This document shows positions 1 through 7,551 of a DNA stretch of 64,000 nucleotides, in pieces (the first letter of the stretch is position 1; every line of letters begins with the position of its first letter). Source of the stretch: Methylibium rhizosphaerae (GTDB lineage Bacteria > Pseudomonadota > Gammaproteobacteria > Burkholderiales > Burkholderiaceae_C). The stretch covers positions 145,485 through 209,484 of the forward strand of contig NZ_SWAR01000006.1 of assembly GCF_006386545.1 (NCBI RefSeq). The letters are read 5' to 3'. The notes under the pieces were generated by a model. The model was not told where the DNA came from. It made no database searches and saw only the letters and a list, made by a program, of their open reading frames with translations. The position numbers and the translations under genes are program-made.

Positions 1-578
1 AGACCCTTGCCGCAGACGATCCGACGCTCGCGCACCGGGTGGCGCGGGGCGACCGCGACGCGCTGGCCACCGTCTATGCCCGGCATGCCGGCCCGGTGTA
101 CCGCTACGCGCTGGCGGTGTGCGGCAATGCGTCCTGGGCGGCCGACGCCACGCAGGACGCCTTCGTCGGCTTCGCCTCGCGCCCGCTCGGCTATGACGCG
201 GCGGCCGGCCCGCTGGGCGCCTACCTGGCCGGCATGGCGCGCCACACCTTGCTGGGCCTGTGGCGGGGCGCGGGGCGGCTGGTGCCCGAAGACGAGGCCA
301 TGGCCGACGATGGACCCGACGTGCCGGCGGCAGAAGACCCGCAGGCGCTGCTGGTGCGGCGGCAGGACGAGGCCGCCCTGCATGGCGCCATCCAGGCGCT
401 GCCCTGGCCGTTCCGTGAAGCCCTGGTGCTGGTGGACCTGCAGGAGCGGCCCTATGTGGAAGCTGCCCGCATCGCCGGCATCGAACTCAACACCTTGCGC
501 ACCCGCCTGTACCGGGCGCGCGCGCGGCTGGCCGTGCTGCTCGACCAGGGGCCGGCGCCCGACGGAGCCTCCCGATGA
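1..578 (+). CDS. ECF-type RNA polymerase sigma factor (5' end outside window)
   Basis: Sigma-70 family, extracytoplasmic function type, about 190 residues visible. The N-terminal region 2 is seen as the run TVYARH...VYRYAL followed by DATQDAFVGF, the usual DxxQxxF-like segment of region 2. The C-terminal region 4 helix-turn-helix reads ALPWPFREALVLVDLQ then AARIAGIELNTLRTRLYRAR, the classic ECF ending. The frame is open back to the first base and a GTG at 39 would cut off the start of region 2, so the true start is probably upstream of the window. The stop overlaps the next start by 4 bp, indicating translational coupling to a membrane protein that is probably its anti-sigma partner. Confidence 0.85.
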   Translation, partial: TLAADDPTLAHRVARGDRDALATVYARHAGPVYRYALAVCGNASWAADATQDAFVGFASRPLGYDAAAGPLGAYLAGMARHTLLGLWRGAGRLVPEDEAMADDGPDVPAAEDPQALLVRRQDEAALHGAIQALPWPFREALVLVDLQERPYVEAARIAGIELNTLRTRLYRARARLAVLLDQGPAPDGASR

Positions 579-1069
579 AGCCAATGAACCCGCAAGACGT
601 ATCGCTCGCCTCGTTGCTGGGCGAGGCCAGGGACGCGTTGGCGCGACACGAGCCGCCGCCTGCCGTCGCGCAAGCCATGTGGTCGGCCTTCGATGCGCGC
701 CTGTCGCCGGTCCTTGCGCCGCGGCGCGGGCCTCGCATCGCCGCGGCCTGCGGCTGGACGCTGGGCGCCGCATTGGCGATGGCCTCGGTGGCCGCGCTGC
801 TGGTCGACCCGCGCCCACCCGAGGCGGACACCACGCGCGCCATCGCCACGACCTTCCTGCCGGTGGCCGCGCCGGAACGCTGGCGCGAGTTCAGCGAAGC
901 GCCCGACGTGCAGCGCGCCGCCTGGGTGGTGGACGCCGAACTGCCGCGCGCCAGCCTGGCCGGCATGGGCCTGCCCTACGACCCTGCCCGCGCGGCCGAG
1001 CCGGTGCGCGCCGAACTGCTGCTGCACCCGGCGGGCGACGTGCTCGCGGTGCGCTTCGTCAGTGAATGA
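575..1069 (+). CDS. putative anti-sigma factor or single-pass membrane protein
   Basis: A 164-residue protein with one clear hydrophobic segment at about residues 55-77 and a short cytoplasmic N-terminal part. The remainder (about 85 residues) would be periplasmic. No zinc-binding HxxxCxxC motif is visible, so it is not a standard ZAS-domain anti-sigma factor. Its start overlaps the stop of the upstream ECF sigma gene (ATGA), and that arrangement is typical of sigma/anti-sigma pairs. The anti-sigma role is inferred from position and topology only; no family was recognised from sequence. Confidence 0.6.
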   Translation: MKPMNPQDVSLASLLGEARDALARHEPPPAVAQAMWSAFDARLSPVLAPRRGPRIAAACGWTLGAALAMASVAALLVDPRPPEADTTRAIATTFLPVAAPERWREFSEAPDVQRAAWVVDAELPRASLAGMGLPYDPARAAEPVRAELLLHPAGDVLAVRFVSE

Positions 1070-1087
1070 ACCGTGAAGGAGCCGACG

Positions 1088-2176
1088 ATGAACAACCGCA
1101 CCTTGCTGCCGCCGCTGGCGCTGATGGCCGGCCTGCTGTGGAGTGCCGCCGCCGCGGGGCAGGAGCACGACGTGCTCCTCGCGCAAGCGCCCGCTCCGGT
1201 GGAAGACACCTTCACCTTCGCGGCCAGCGAGATGGGCGCCGAACGCATCGTGAAGGGCGCACCCTATTGCGCCGACGCGATGCACGAGCACATCCAGACG
1301 CTGGCCGATGGCAACCGCATCGTGCGGCGCCAGGTCACCAGGCTCTGCCGCGACGGCGAAGGGCGCACCCGCCAGGACACCGAACGCGACGGCAGCAAGC
1401 GGGTGTACCTCAACGACCCGGTGGCGCGCGAGCGCTGGCTGCTCGACCCCGAGCGCAGGACCGCCACCCGCCTGGGTTCGCGCGGCCCGGGCGAGCTGCT
1501 GCCGCCGCTGCCCGATGCGTCGACCTGGCGCGAGTACAGCGAACGCATGCGCGAATTCGCCGAGCACATGCGTGAATGGGGCCGCGAGTTCGGCGGTCGC
1601 ATGCGCGAATGGGGGCGCAGCCTGCCGCACGGCGAAGCGGAACCTTCGGACATGAGTGCGCCCCTGCCACCCCAGCCACCCGCGCCAGCCTGGATCGGGC
1701 CGGGCCGGCTGCCGCACGACGGCGAGTTGCAGGTGCGGGTGCTCCGGCTCGACGGCGGCGAAGCCGCGGTCCCCCCCGGGGGCCCTGCGTGGAGCCTGCC
1801 GCTGCCGCAAGGCATCGCGCTGCGTTCGCAGATACTGGCGCCGCGCGGACCCGGGGTCAGCACGTCGCTGGGCAGCAAGGACATGGAAGGCGTGCGCGTC
1901 AACGGAGAGCGAACCACCTGGACCATCGAGGCCGGCAAGCTCGGCAATGAAAAGCCCATCGTCATCACCCGGGAGGTGTGGACCTCGCCGGAGCTGATGC
2001 TCACCGTGTATTCGCGCGACTTCGATCCGCGCAGCGCCGAGGTGGTGTACCGGCTGACGAAACTCAGGCGGGGCGAGCCCGATGCGGCGCTGATGCGCGT
2101 GCCGGCCGACTACGACGTGCGCGGCGCTCGCAGGACGGGCCCGAAGGCGCCCGCGGCGCCGGCGCCGAAGGGCTGA
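1088..2176 (+). CDS. secreted protein with amphipathic charged repeats
   Basis: A 362-residue protein with an N-terminal signal peptide (hydrophobic LLPPLALMAGLLWSAAAAG, cleavage near AGQ). The ATG at 1088 is preferred over a GTG at 1073 because GAAGGAG lies at 1075-1081, a proper ribosome binding spacing. In the middle (about residues 145-180) is a run of related MREW/MREF units that would form a charged amphipathic helix. The C-terminal half is alanine and proline rich. It follows the sigma/anti-sigma pair by 18 bp and is probably co-transcribed, so it may be a target or sensor of that system. Function unknown. Confidence 0.65.
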   Translation: MNNRTLLPPLALMAGLLWSAAAAGQEHDVLLAQAPAPVEDTFTFAASEMGAERIVKGAPYCADAMHEHIQTLADGNRIVRRQVTRLCRDGEGRTRQDTERDGSKRVYLNDPVARERWLLDPERRTATRLGSRGPGELLPPLPDASTWREYSERMREFAEHMREWGREFGGRMREWGRSLPHGEAEPSDMSAPLPPQPPAPAWIGPGRLPHDGELQVRVLRLDGGEAAVPPGGPAWSLPLPQGIALRSQILAPRGPGVSTSLGSKDMEGVRVNGERTTWTIEAGKLGNEKPIVITREVWTSPELMLTVYSRDFDPRSAEVVYRLTKLRRGEPDAALMRVPADYDVRGARRTGPKAPAAPAPKG

Positions 2177-2186
2177 AGCGCTCGCC

Positions 2187-3107
2187 TCAGGCGGCGTCGC
2201 GGACGATCCGGCCGTCGGAGGCCAGCGCGCCGCCCTGCACCAGTTCGTCGACGAAACGCCGGCTCCAGTCGCGCGGCGCTTCCCGCGGGCCCTGCCGCTC
2301 ATGCACCCCCAGCAGCAGCGGCGTGCCTGCGCACCAGTCGAGCAGCTCGGCCAGCGCTTGCTCGCGCACTTCCATCAGGTGGTACTTGATGAGCACCTTC
2401 ACCGCATGGCGGGCATGCCGCGCCGGGTCGGCGCGCAGTGCGGCCAGGCGCGCCCGGGCGCGCTGCAGGGCGCCGGCCACGTCGGAGAACGGCGCACCGT
2501 GGCCCGGCACGACCCACTGGACCGGCAGGCGCTCGATCAGGTCGAGCACCGCGGCCACGTCGTCGAAGGCCGGTTCGCCCTCGAGCTCGGGGAACACGAC
2601 GCCGAAGCCGTTCTCCCACAGCGCGTCGGCCGAAACCAGCAGGCCGTGTTGCGCATCGAAGAGCATCACCGACTCGGGGTCGTGGCCGGGAGCGGCGATC
2701 ACCTCGAAGCGACGGGTGCCGGCCTGCAGCATGTCGCCCGGCGCGATGCCGGCGCACGGCGAGAAGCGCTCGCAGAGCTGCCCGGTGGCGCGGTAGGAGA
2801 GGGCGTTCTCGTCCCAGCGGCTGGCCGCTTCCCATGAGGCGCGCGGTACGTGGGCCGACACGCCGAAGGCCCGCTCGATCGCCGCATTGCCGCCGCAGTG
2901 GTCGGAGTGGAGGTGGGTGTTGACCACGCGGCCGAGCGGCCGGTCGCCAAGGGCGCGGCGCAGCAGCTCGATCGTCTGCGCGGCGTGCACGCAATGGCCG
3001 GTGTCGACGAGCAGGGCGCCTGCGTCGTCGTCATGCACCAGCAGGTTGTTCGAGGACAGCCAGCCGCGCTCGAAGACCGCAAGCCCCTGGAACGCCGGAA
3101 CGTTCAC
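2187..3107 (-). CDS. metallo-beta-lactamase-fold hydrolase
   Basis: A 306-residue MBL-fold protein with the zinc motif HLHSDHCGG (HxHxDH) at about residues 72-80, a later APGHDPES histidine and a C-terminal PGHGAP histidine. The fold is shared by glyoxalase II, lactonases and related hydrolases, and the substrate cannot be read from sequence. The start is a GTG at 3107 that overlaps the stop of the upstream YceI gene (GTGA). Longer in-frame starts would add an arginine-rich stretch lying inside the yceI coding sequence. Linkage to YceI suggests a role in the same envelope or isoprenoid-linked process, but that is inference. Confidence 0.8.
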   Translation of the reverse strand: MNVPAFQGLAVFERGWLSSNNLLVHDDDAGALLVDTGHCVHAAQTIELLRRALGDRPLGRVVNTHLHSDHCGGNAAIERAFGVSAHVPRASWEAASRWDENALSYRATGQLCERFSPCAGIAPGDMLQAGTRRFEVIAAPGHDPESVMLFDAQHGLLVSADALWENGFGVVFPELEGEPAFDDVAAVLDLIERLPVQWVVPGHGAPFSDVAGALQRARARLAALRADPARHARHAVKVLIKYHLMEVREQALAELLDWCAGTPLLLGVHERQGPREAPRDWSRRFVDELVQGGALASDGRIVRDAA

Positions 3108-3739
3108 TGCGGCACACCCCCGCGTATGCCTTCCACCTGCACCAGCAGCTTCACCTCGTCGGCCACCAGCGGCAGCGCGAGCGTCATGCCGAAGTCGCTG
3201 CGCTTGAGCGTGGCCTCGAAGTCGCCGCCGCACACCTCGCGCTGGAACAGCGGGTTCAGGCCGCAGCGCCAGCGGGTGGCGCGCAGGGTGAGCGGCTGGC
3301 TCACGCCGCGCAGCGTGAATTCGCCGTGCACCTGCTTCGGCATCTCGCCTTCAAAGGTGGCGCGGCGCGCCACGAACCAGGCCTGCGGGTGTTCCTTGGT
3401 GTTCAGCAGGCTCGCGCCCTTGAGCACCGCGTCGAACGGCGCCGAGCCGGTGCTGATGGAATCGGTGGCGACGGTGATGCCGATGTCGAGGGACTTTTCC
3501 TTCGGATCGAAGCTCACGGTGCCTTCGAGCTTGTCGAAGCGGCCGCGCGACGTGGAGGTGGCCATGTGCAGCACCTCCCAATGCACGAAGGTGTGGGTCA
3601 GGTCCAGGCCGTAGCTCACCGGCTCTGCATGGACCTGCGGGGCCACGCCCAGCAGCGCGAGGGCCCAGGCGGCGGGGAGGGTGAAGCGTCGTCGGGCGGC
3701 AGCAGGCATGGGCGGCATTTTCACGGGTGGATGGCGCAT
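3104..3739 (-). CDS. YceI family periplasmic protein (paralog 1)
   Basis: YceI-like lipocalin-fold protein, about 211 residues from the ATG at 3739. ATGs at 3718 and 3709 are also possible, and the signal peptide FTLPAAWALALLGVAPQVHA works with all three. Family hallmarks are DLTHTFVHWEV near the mature N-terminus, RGRFDKLEGTVSFDP, and a C-terminal EVCGGDFEATLKRSDFGM. In the family this barrel binds long polyisoprenoids. It is followed without a gap by the MBL hydrolase. It resembles the 4.3-4.9 kb paralog more closely than the 5.0-5.6 kb one; both share the CGGDFE.T segment. Confidence 0.85.
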   Translation of the reverse strand: MRHPPVKMPPMPAAARRRFTLPAAWALALLGVAPQVHAEPVSYGLDLTHTFVHWEVLHMATSTSRGRFDKLEGTVSFDPKEKSLDIGITVATDSISTGSAPFDAVLKGASLLNTKEHPQAWFVARRATFEGEMPKQVHGEFTLRGVSQPLTLRATRWRCGLNPLFQREVCGGDFEATLKRSDFGMTLALPLVADEVKLLVQVEGIRGGVPQ

Positions 3740-3897
3740 GACGGGGCGCTCCGCGCGCAGGCGTCGCCCCCTCGGTCGGGTGTCATGCCCCGCGCAGGGG
3801 CGGCAAGCGTGACAAAGCACCAGGACCCCGAGCCGGTCCGCAGATACATTTGGATGCAATTGCTGCGCCGCGGCGGTTTTTCGAGGAGGGCTGCACG

Positions 3898-4302
3898 ATG
3901 TCTCGCTTATCGATCGAGTGGGCCACCCTGTTGGGTCTGGCCTGCCTGGCCCTGATGGTCCTGCAATGGTGGTGGCAGCGCCGCACGCACGGCCGCAGCC
4001 TCTCGCGTCAGCAGCACCGGCATGTGCAGCAGCTTCAGAACGTGAGCCGCAACCTCGACCAGGCCAAGCGCCAGATTGAGCAGTTGCAGCACGACCTGGC
4101 CGCCGCACGGCTGCAGCTCAAGCGGGTGTCCAGCCATGCCGTCATCGTGCAGCAGCAGGCCAGCGCCCGCGCCGCCTTGCAGCGCACGCTCGATGAGGCG
4201 GCCGAGGCCACCGCAGCGCGGCGACTGCCGCCGGACGGCTTTGCCGACACGCTGCCGTCGCCGCAATACCCGGAATACCTCGCGTTGCTGACGAACCGCT
4301 GA
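3898..4302 (+). CDS. small membrane-anchored coiled-coil protein
   Basis: A 134-residue protein. A single N-terminal membrane helix (about residues 7-25, ending in WWWQRR) is followed by a long glutamine, leucine and alanine rich segment, residues 40-95, with heptad spacing typical of a coiled coil. The C-terminus is short and polar. The ATG at 3898 is chosen because AGGAGG lies at 3884-3889; an earlier in-frame ATG at 3850 lacks one. It is transcribed against the flanking YceI genes. No known family was recognised; function unknown. Confidence 0.65.
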   Translation: MSRLSIEWATLLGLACLALMVLQWWWQRRTHGRSLSRQQHRHVQQLQNVSRNLDQAKRQIEQLQHDLAAARLQLKRVSSHAVIVQQQASARAALQRTLDEAAEATAARRLPPDGFADTLPSPQYPEYLALLTNR

Positions 4303-4345
4303 GGATGCATCCCCCGGCCGACGGGCGACCGGGGGGCGACTGGCG

Positions 4346-4912
4346 TTACTGCTTGACCGCCTCGACCTGCACGATCAGCTTCACGGCGTCGGGCATGCCC
4401 ATGTTCAGGCCCCAGCCCATGCCCCACTGGCTGCGGGCGATGGTGGTCTCGAAGTCGCCGCCGCAGACCTCGCGCTTGAGCATCGGGTTCTGGTAGCAGT
4501 TGAAGTTGCTGGCCTTCAGCGTGACCGGGTTGGTCTTGCCCAGCAGGGTGAGCATGCCGGTCACTTCGCTGACCTTGTCGCCGCTGAAGACGAACTTGTC
4601 GGCCACGAACTTGGCGGTCGGGTATTCGGCGACGTTGAAGAAGTCCTTGCTCTTCAGGTGACCGTCGAACGGGCCGGTGCCGGTGTTGATGGAGGTGGTG
4701 TCGAGCGTGAGCTCCACCTTGCCGGTCTTGGCGGCGCGGTCGAACTGCACCGTGCCTTCCTTCTTGTCGAAGCGGCCGCGGTTGGTGGACGTGCCGAAGT
4801 GCGGCACTTCGAAGGTCACGAAGGTATGCGTCGGGTCGATGGCATAGGTGCTGGCCTGGGCGCTGCCGAACGTGGCGACGAGTGCGGCGGAGACGGCGAG
4901 GGTACGGATCAC
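4346..4912 (-). CDS. yceI: YceI family periplasmic protein (paralog 2)
   Basis: A 188-residue YceI protein with signal peptide MIRTLAVSAALVATFGSAQA and mature N-terminus STYAIDPTHTFVTFEV. The lipocalin-like core motifs RGRFDKKEGTVQFD, FFNVAEYPTAKF and EVCGGDFETT are present, and length is typical for E. coli YceI (about 190). It is the last gene of a minus-strand run: cytochrome b561 (start 6162), a third yceI (start 5561), then this one. A b561-yceI pairing is seen in E. coli as yceJ-yceI. Members bind isoprenoid quinone-like lipids; the periplasmic role is still debated. Confidence 0.9.
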   Translation of the reverse strand: MIRTLAVSAALVATFGSAQASTYAIDPTHTFVTFEVPHFGTSTNRGRFDKKEGTVQFDRAAKTGKVELTLDTTSINTGTGPFDGHLKSKDFFNVAEYPTAKFVADKFVFSGDKVSEVTGMLTLLGKTNPVTLKASNFNCYQNPMLKREVCGGDFETTIARSQWGMGWGLNMGMPDAVKLIVQVEAVKQ

Positions 4913-4979
4913 TGGGGGCTCCTTGGGTGAGTGCTGGTTGAGTGACTCGGGTTGAGGGGAACAGCAGGAACGAAACGGG

Positions 4980-5561
4980 TCACAACGGACCCAGGCCGGT
5001 CAGCGCAAGCTTGAACTTCACCTGCACGTCGTTGGCCACCATCGAGGTGTCGGCCCATTCGCCTTCACCGATCTTGAAATCGAGCCGCTTGATGGCGAAG
5101 CTGCCGACCGCCGTGCTGCCGCCATTGGCCTGCGTCAGGGCCACAGGCACCACCAGGTCGCGCGCATTGCCCTTGATGCTGAGCTTGCCGGCCACTTCGA
5201 ACTTGCCCGGGCCCACGCTCTTGATGGCGGTGGACTGGAAGGTGGCCTGCGGGAACTTGGGGACGTTGAACCAGGTGGGCTTCACCAGTTCGGCTTCGGT
5301 CTCGGGAGCGCCCAGCGCCGCGCTGCCGAGGTCGATGGAAAACGCCACCTTGCCGGTCTCGGGCTTCTTCGGGTCGAAGGCGATCTGCGCATCGAACTTC
5401 TTGAAGCGGCCTTCGACCGGCACACCCATCTGCTTGCTCACGAAGACGATCTCGCTCTGGGCCGGCACCAGCCTGGCGGGGGTCTGGGCGCAGGCAGGGC
5501 CGGCGGCCACCAGCACGGCGGCTGCGGCAACGGAGGCAAACGCGGTCGAGAGGGTTTTCAT
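4980..5561 (-). CDS. YceI family periplasmic protein (paralog 3)
   Basis: A 193-residue YceI protein. The ATG at 5561 starts a standard signal peptide ending ACAQ. Core signatures are ARLVPAQSEIVFVSKQMGVPVEGRF, then PTWFNVPKFPQATF and a C-terminal VQVKFKLALTGL. It lacks the CGGDFE segment shared by the other two, so it is a more divergent paralog that was probably not produced by a recent duplication. It lies 34 bp after the cytochrome b561 gene, in the same orientation, so the two are probably co-transcribed. Confidence 0.88.
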   Translation of the reverse strand: MKTLSTAFASVAAAAVLVAAGPACAQTPARLVPAQSEIVFVSKQMGVPVEGRFKKFDAQIAFDPKKPETGKVAFSIDLGSAALGAPETEAELVKPTWFNVPKFPQATFQSTAIKSVGPGKFEVAGKLSIKGNARDLVVPVALTQANGGSTAVGSFAIKRLDFKIGEGEWADTSMVANDVQVKFKLALTGLGPL

Positions 5562-5595
5562 CGGAATCCTTGGAGGCAGGTTTCGGTTGGTCGAG

Positions 5596-6162
5596 TCAGC
5601 CGCGGGCGGGCCACATGCGCAGCAGCAGGCCGTCGCGGTCGACGAACTGGTGCTTGAGTGCGGCCGCCACGTGCAGCACCACCAGGGCCGCCAGGCCATA
5701 GGCGGTGTAGTGGTGCGCAAGCTTCAGCACCTCGGCCAGCGCCTTGTCGGGCGACACGAAGTCGGGCAGCGGCAACATGCCGAACCACACGATCGGGAAG
5801 CCTGCGGCCGAGCTGTAGGCCCAGCCGGAAAGCGGCACCGCGAAGAAGAACAGGTACAGCAGCAAGTGGGTGCCGTGATGGGCATTGCGCTGCCAGGCCG
5901 GCATGCCGGCTGCCACATGCGCCGGCAGCGCGGGCGGCCGGTTGGCCAGGCGCCACAGCAGGCGCGCCGCCGACAGGGCCAGGATGGTGACACCGGCCCA
6001 CTTGTGCCAGTTGTAGAGCTTCAGCCGCGCCGGCGAAAACGGCAGCCCGGTCATGTACAGACCGACGCCGAACGCTCCGATGATGGCCAGGGCGAGCAGC
6101 CAGTGGAAGGCGATCGCGATGCCGCCGTAGCGCTTGCTGCTCTGGGTCGGGATGGAAGCCAT
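5596..6162 (-). CDS. cytochrome b561 family protein
   Basis: A 188-residue integral membrane protein with four hydrophobic helices and the histidines expected to hold two b hemes: AIAFHWLLALAI (helix 1), NWHKWAGV (helix 2), HHGTHLLLYLFFFAVPLSGW (helix 3) and LAHHYTAYGLAALVVLHVAAALKH (helix 4). The ATG at 6162 is the first that gives a standard N-terminus. In the family it passes electrons between membrane quinone and a partner. Being first in an operon with two YceI proteins suggests that YceI carries or senses quinone-like lipids for it (inference). Confidence 0.9.
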   Translation of the reverse strand: MASIPTQSSKRYGGIAIAFHWLLALAIIGAFGVGLYMTGLPFSPARLKLYNWHKWAGVTILALSAARLLWRLANRPPALPAHVAAGMPAWQRNAHHGTHLLLYLFFFAVPLSGWAYSSAAGFPIVWFGMLPLPDFVSPDKALAEVLKLAHHYTAYGLAALVVLHVAAALKHQFVDRDGLLLRMWPARG

Positions 6163-6248
6163 CGGAGTCGGTTGTTGAAAGTTGTTGCAAGGCCGCTGTG
6201 CGGGTCGACTGCATCTACGAGGGCCGCCGCGAGACGGACGCAGTCCCG

Positions 6249-6323
6249 TAAAGCGGCACTTTAGTGTTGAGGTCGGTGCGGAGAGTTCAGCCGGCTTGAG
6301 GCGATTGTTCAAACGGCTTGAAC
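6249..6323. promoter_or_regulatory. palindromic sites upstream of the b561-yceI operon
   Basis: The 222-base gap between the NUDIX gene and the cytochrome b561 start holds two perfect short inverted repeats: TAAAG-CGGCA-CTTTA (6249-6263) and GTTCAA-ACGGC-TTGAAC (6307-6323). These are plausible repressor or activator binding sites for the b561-yceI promoter. Arms are only 5-6 bp, so chance is possible. No -35/-10 pair stands out. Confidence 0.3.
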
Positions 6324-6384
6324 GTCGCGGACGAACGGCGTTCAAAACGCGACCGCCGGCGGTCGGCGGCATCGAGCGACTCGG

Positions 6385-7281
6385 TCAGCCGGACGACGCA
6401 GGGCGCAGGTGCAGTGGCTGCAGCGCGGCATGCAGCGCCTCATGCTCGTCGGGCGGCAGCAGCCGATGCCGCAATGCGAAGTCGAGCGTCACGAGCGCGG
6501 CGTCCACCGTCATTTCGCCGCCGGCGGCGCGCTCGATCGCCTCGTCCACCGGCATGCGGTGCAACTCGCACACCTCGCCGTCCTGGTTGACCGGTCGCAC
6601 CTCGGGCGGCATGCGGAGGTCGAAGGCAAACAGGTGCTCGTGCTGCAGCCCTTCGGGGATGTCGCGCAGCAGCTCGAGCACGCTGCCGGGACGCGCTTCG
6701 CGCATCTGCGCTGGGGAGAGCCCAGCTTCTTCCCAGCCCTCGCGCACCAGCGTCTCGAAGGGCGTCTGGTTCCACGGCACGCCGCCGCCCACCAGGTTGT
6801 CGAGCAGGCCCGGGTCGGTGGGCTTGTCGAAGGACCGGCGGGCGATCCACAGGTGCGTGGGGCGGCCGCCTTCGCCGGCCACGTAGCCGTTGCAGTGCGC
6901 TCCGAAGGTGAGCATGCCCCAGAAGCGCGACGCCGCACGTTCGACGAGGGCGCGCGGCGGCTCGCCATGCTGCAGGACGACCGCATAGGTCTCGTCGCGC
7001 CACGCGACGATGTGGCCGGCGTCGCGCAGCGCCAGGTTGATGCCGGCCAGCGTCTCGTCGCGTGTCTCGGCGGTGCAGGCGAGCGTGATGCGGTCGGGCT
7101 CGATGTGCAGCCATTGTGCGAAGGCAGCCAGCGCCTGCACCTGTGCACGTGCCACCGAGCCGACCACCGTCCCGCCCATCACGAAGGGCAGCCGGGTCCT
7201 GTCATGCGATCGGGCGGCCGCAAGGGCGGGCCAGCGGGTCTTCGTTGTCGGCATCGGTTGGCGCTCCATCGGGGCGGTCAT
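6385..7281 (-). CDS. NUDIX hydrolase with DUF4743 N-terminal domain
   Basis: A 298-residue protein. The first 120 residues match the DUF4743 domain type that precedes a NUDIX fold in thiamine-diphosphate-related hydrolases (the Tnr3 group). The NUDIX box reads GGVPWNQTPFETLVREGWEEAGL, matching Gx5Ex7REUxEExGU, at about residues 168-190. Family members hydrolyse oxo- or oxy-thiamine diphosphate or similar damaged cofactors. The first ATG at 7281 is used; a second at 7251 is possible. It is transcribed away from the phnC promoter region and shares that 270-bp intergenic space. Confidence 0.85.
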   Translation of the reverse strand: MTAPMERQPMPTTKTRWPALAAARSHDRTRLPFVMGGTVVGSVARAQVQALAAFAQWLHIEPDRITLACTAETRDETLAGINLALRDAGHIVAWRDETYAVVLQHGEPPRALVERAASRFWGMLTFGAHCNGYVAGEGGRPTHLWIARRSFDKPTDPGLLDNLVGGGVPWNQTPFETLVREGWEEAGLSPAQMREARPGSVLELLRDIPEGLQHEHLFAFDLRMPPEVRPVNQDGEVCELHRMPVDEAIERAAGGEMTVDAALVTLDFALRHRLLPPDEHEALHAALQPLHLRPASSG

Positions 7282-7332
7282 TCTGCATGGGCGGCCGATC
7301 TCGCGCCGGCGTCATGCCCGCGTCATGGACGG

Positions 7333-7393
7333 GTCACGGCGACGTCACGGCGACGTCACGGCGACGTCACGGCGACGTCACGGCGACGTCACG
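7333..7393. repeat. five tandem copies of an 11-bp repeat
   Basis: GTCACGGCGAC is repeated perfectly at 7333, 7344, 7355, 7366 and 7377, followed by a partial sixth copy (GTCACG, 7388-7393). The array ends one base before the palindromic operator at 7395-7408. The 11-bp period is close to one DNA helical turn, so a protein binding each unit would sit on the same face. There are no spacers, so it is not a CRISPR array. Confidence 0.9.
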
Positions 7394-7394
7394 C

Positions 7395-7408
7395 GTCATC
7401 TAGATGAT
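7395..7408. promoter_or_regulatory. putative PhnF operator upstream of phnC
   Basis: GTCATCTAGATGAT, with a perfect 12-bp palindrome TCATCTAGATGA at 7396-7407. The same 12 bases, also preceded by G, occur at 27920-27933 between phnF and phnG. The site is 143 bp upstream of the phnC start. It is therefore the natural binding site for the GntR-type PhnF encoded in this window, linking the import operon to the C-P lyase operon. Binding is inferred, not shown. Confidence 0.75.
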
Positions 7409-7467
7409 TTGCCGGATGGTGGCTGGAGGCGAACCGACATGAGACACCCTGTGTCAACCTGGACATC

Positions 7468-7550
7468 ACGGGCCGAGCGCCGGGCCGCTCCCAAGCCGGC
7501 CCGCATCCCCCCGGGGGATCGGCCGGCGTACCGGCCGGACGAGGGGCTGT
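7468..7550. repeat. diverged copy of the phnF repeat element, with two hairpins, at the phnC start
   Basis: This stretch aligns, on the opposite strand, with the 90-bp repeats inside phnF. Shared blocks in the same order are GCGCCGGGCCGC, CCAAGC, GGCCCG, a central inverted repeat, CGTACC and TGTC. Here the central part forms a hairpin (7505-7519, ATCCCC/GGGGAT) and the next block forms another (7521-7536, GGCCGG/CCGGCC). The phnC ribosome binding site GAGGGG (7541-7546) lies just after. It could affect phnC translation or simply be an old insertion. Confidence 0.55.
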
Positions 7551-7551
7551 C

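Noticed and set aside
452..2302. A 616-codon minus-strand frame opposite the sigma factor region
   Set aside because: Shadow frame in high-GC DNA; the composition is Arg/His/Gly rich, and the plus-strand genes show sigma-factor motifs and signal peptides.
2187..3107. MBL hydrolase as the missing PhnP
   Set aside because: It is coupled to a YceI gene, far from the C-P lyase genes, and has no nearby phn operator. The HxHxDH motif alone is shared by the whole superfamily.
7333..7393. Tandem repeats as a CRISPR array
   Set aside because: The 11-bp units are adjacent without spacers, and no cas gene is near.
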